From assembly GCA_965228125.1 (NCBI GenBank), contig OZ245791.1, positions 1,054,001 to 1,118,000 on the forward strand: 64,000 nt of DNA. Reading direction: 5' to 3'. Positions 63,351-64,000 of the stretch are shown piece after piece. A program made the translations under genes and the position numbers. Under the pieces are notes generated by a model. That model did not search any database. It was not told the DNA's origin and was given only the letters and a program-made list of their open reading frames with translations. Position 1 is the stretch's first letter; every line of letters starts with the position of its first letter. The DNA comes from GWF2-38-69 sp965228125. GTDB lineage: Bacteria; Verrucomicrobiota; Lentisphaeria; Victivallales; GWF2-38-69.

Positions 63351-64000
63351 TTATATGACCATGTTTCACTTACAGGTTTTTTTCCATCAAATAACGTACA
63401 ATTTATTGTAACAACATTGGATTTAGACGAATCGTCAGTCTTTGCCATGTGTATAAGAACTCTCCACGAATTGTCGTATGGATCCTTCAATATCTGGGGG
63501 TCTCCCGCTAACTTCCCATTGCCATCTATGGTAACTTTGGGAATAAGTTCTGTAACAGCAGAAAGTTTCTGGAGTTGATCACTGGTAAATTTTACAGAAA
63601 AAGTCGTTATGTTATTTACTGTCCCGCTTCTGGTTGAAACTACATGGCCAATAGTCGAATCAGGCTCACTCATAGACCAATTCATGGTATACTCAAATTT
63701 ATAGGCTTTACCGGGAAGCATCTGTTCCTTTGGAACCCAGAAAGCATATATATTCAGGGAATCTATATTTTCAGAAGGCAACTGAGCCAAATCAACTTTG
63801 CCTTCTCCCCAGTCTCCCGTAGGCACTATCCAGAGGTTGGGCATCATGTGCATAGCTGACGAAGGGGTCTGATAATTCTCATAGTTTCTATCTCTCTGGA
63901 CTAAACCAAAATAATTCAAATCCTTCGTTTCAAACCTGGATAGTATGGTTTCTGAATAATTCTCAAGCGGTTGAAACACAACGTTATTATCGCATTTCAA
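63338..64000 (-). CDS. opgG: Glucans biosynthesis protein G/D, first copy (5' end outside window)
   Basis: The last 220 residues of an OpgG/OpgD protein run in from the right edge. FGLVQRDRNYENYQTP, WIVPTGDWGEGKVDLAQLP, NIYAFWVPKEQMLPGK and the ending SETWSYKWMP match the C-terminal domain of MdoG. It is the upstream gene of the opg cluster and overlaps the tail-anchored gene by 13 bases. Since it is cut by the window edge, its signal peptide cannot be seen. Confidence 0.9.
   Translation of the reverse strand: MKCDNNVVFQPLENYSETILSRFETKDLNYFGLVQRDRNYENYQTPSSAMHMMPNLWIVPTGDWGEGKVDLAQLPSENIDSLNIYAFWVPKEQMLPGKAYKFEYTMNWSMSEPDSTIGHVVSTRSGTVNNITTFSVKFTSDQLQKLSAVTELIPKVTIDGNGKLAGDPQILKDPYDNSWRVLIHMAKTDDSSKSNVVTINCTLFDGKKPVSETWSYKWMP

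Overview
The window looks like a chromosomal segment of a Gram-negative, AT-rich bacterium of the PVC group, most likely Lentisphaerota or a close relative. The evidence is marker families, not a database search. There is a cluster like the Akkermansia Amuc_1098-1101 pilus genes (PilM-like protein, two single-pass membrane proteins, TPR-secretins). There is a pseudopilin cassette resembling the Verru_Chthon type, with K/Y-FSLVEL prepilin motifs that lack Gly at -1. There is also a TIGR04073-type protein and OpgG/OpgH glucan genes. Pal, a WaaP-like kinase and a GnnA-like dehydrogenase indicate an outer membrane with lipid A. No rRNA, tRNA or CRISPR array was found.

Layout. 1-4.5 kb: the tail of an unknown gene, a P-loop kinase, then a nucleoside salvage locus in which a TsgA-like transporter and uridine phosphorylase (minus strand) diverge from phosphopentomutase deoB (plus strand). 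4.6-6.7 kb: a decayed transposase fragment next to an APC amino acid permease, possibly acquired. 6.9-16 kb: mostly minus-strand housekeeping genes (Na+/H+ antiporter, metallo-beta-lactamase-fold hydrolase, lipoprotein with response regulator, TIGR04073 protein, cinA, a pabB-pabC fusion, yicC) plus trmB on the plus strand. 15.8-20.5 kb: an RND efflux adaptor and pump behind a clear sigma70-type promoter. 20.5-26 kb: TMEM175-like channel, LCAT-like acyltransferase, short pyruvate kinase, Cache-HAMP-SpoIIE phosphatase and a lone AsnC ligand domain. 26.2-34.3 kb: a plus-strand series rph, rdgC-like, metX, metW, guaB, mgtA.

34.4-43.4 kb holds the most distinctive locus: a non-canonical type IV pilus-like assembly operon. 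It encodes a PilM-PilN-like fusion, a PilO-like (Amuc_1100-like) protein, an Amuc_1099-like protein carrying a thrombospondin type-3/EF-hand-like motif, and two tandem, divergent TPR-secretins. No PilB/PilT ATPase, PilC or prepilin peptidase lies in the window. 43.5-49.3 kb: ilvE, pal, a WaaP-like kinase with a second degenerate kinase-like half, a RACo-like ferredoxin/ASKHA activator and a GnnA-like dehydrogenase. 49.5-51 kb: a processive family 2 glycosyltransferase. 51-64 kb is one long minus-strand run: opgG (partial), a tail-anchored protein, opgH, a second opgG, two unknown proteins, a dipeptide epimerase and three pseudopilin-like proteins. It links periplasmic glucan synthesis with a pilus-like surface cassette that could be a client of the secretin operon.
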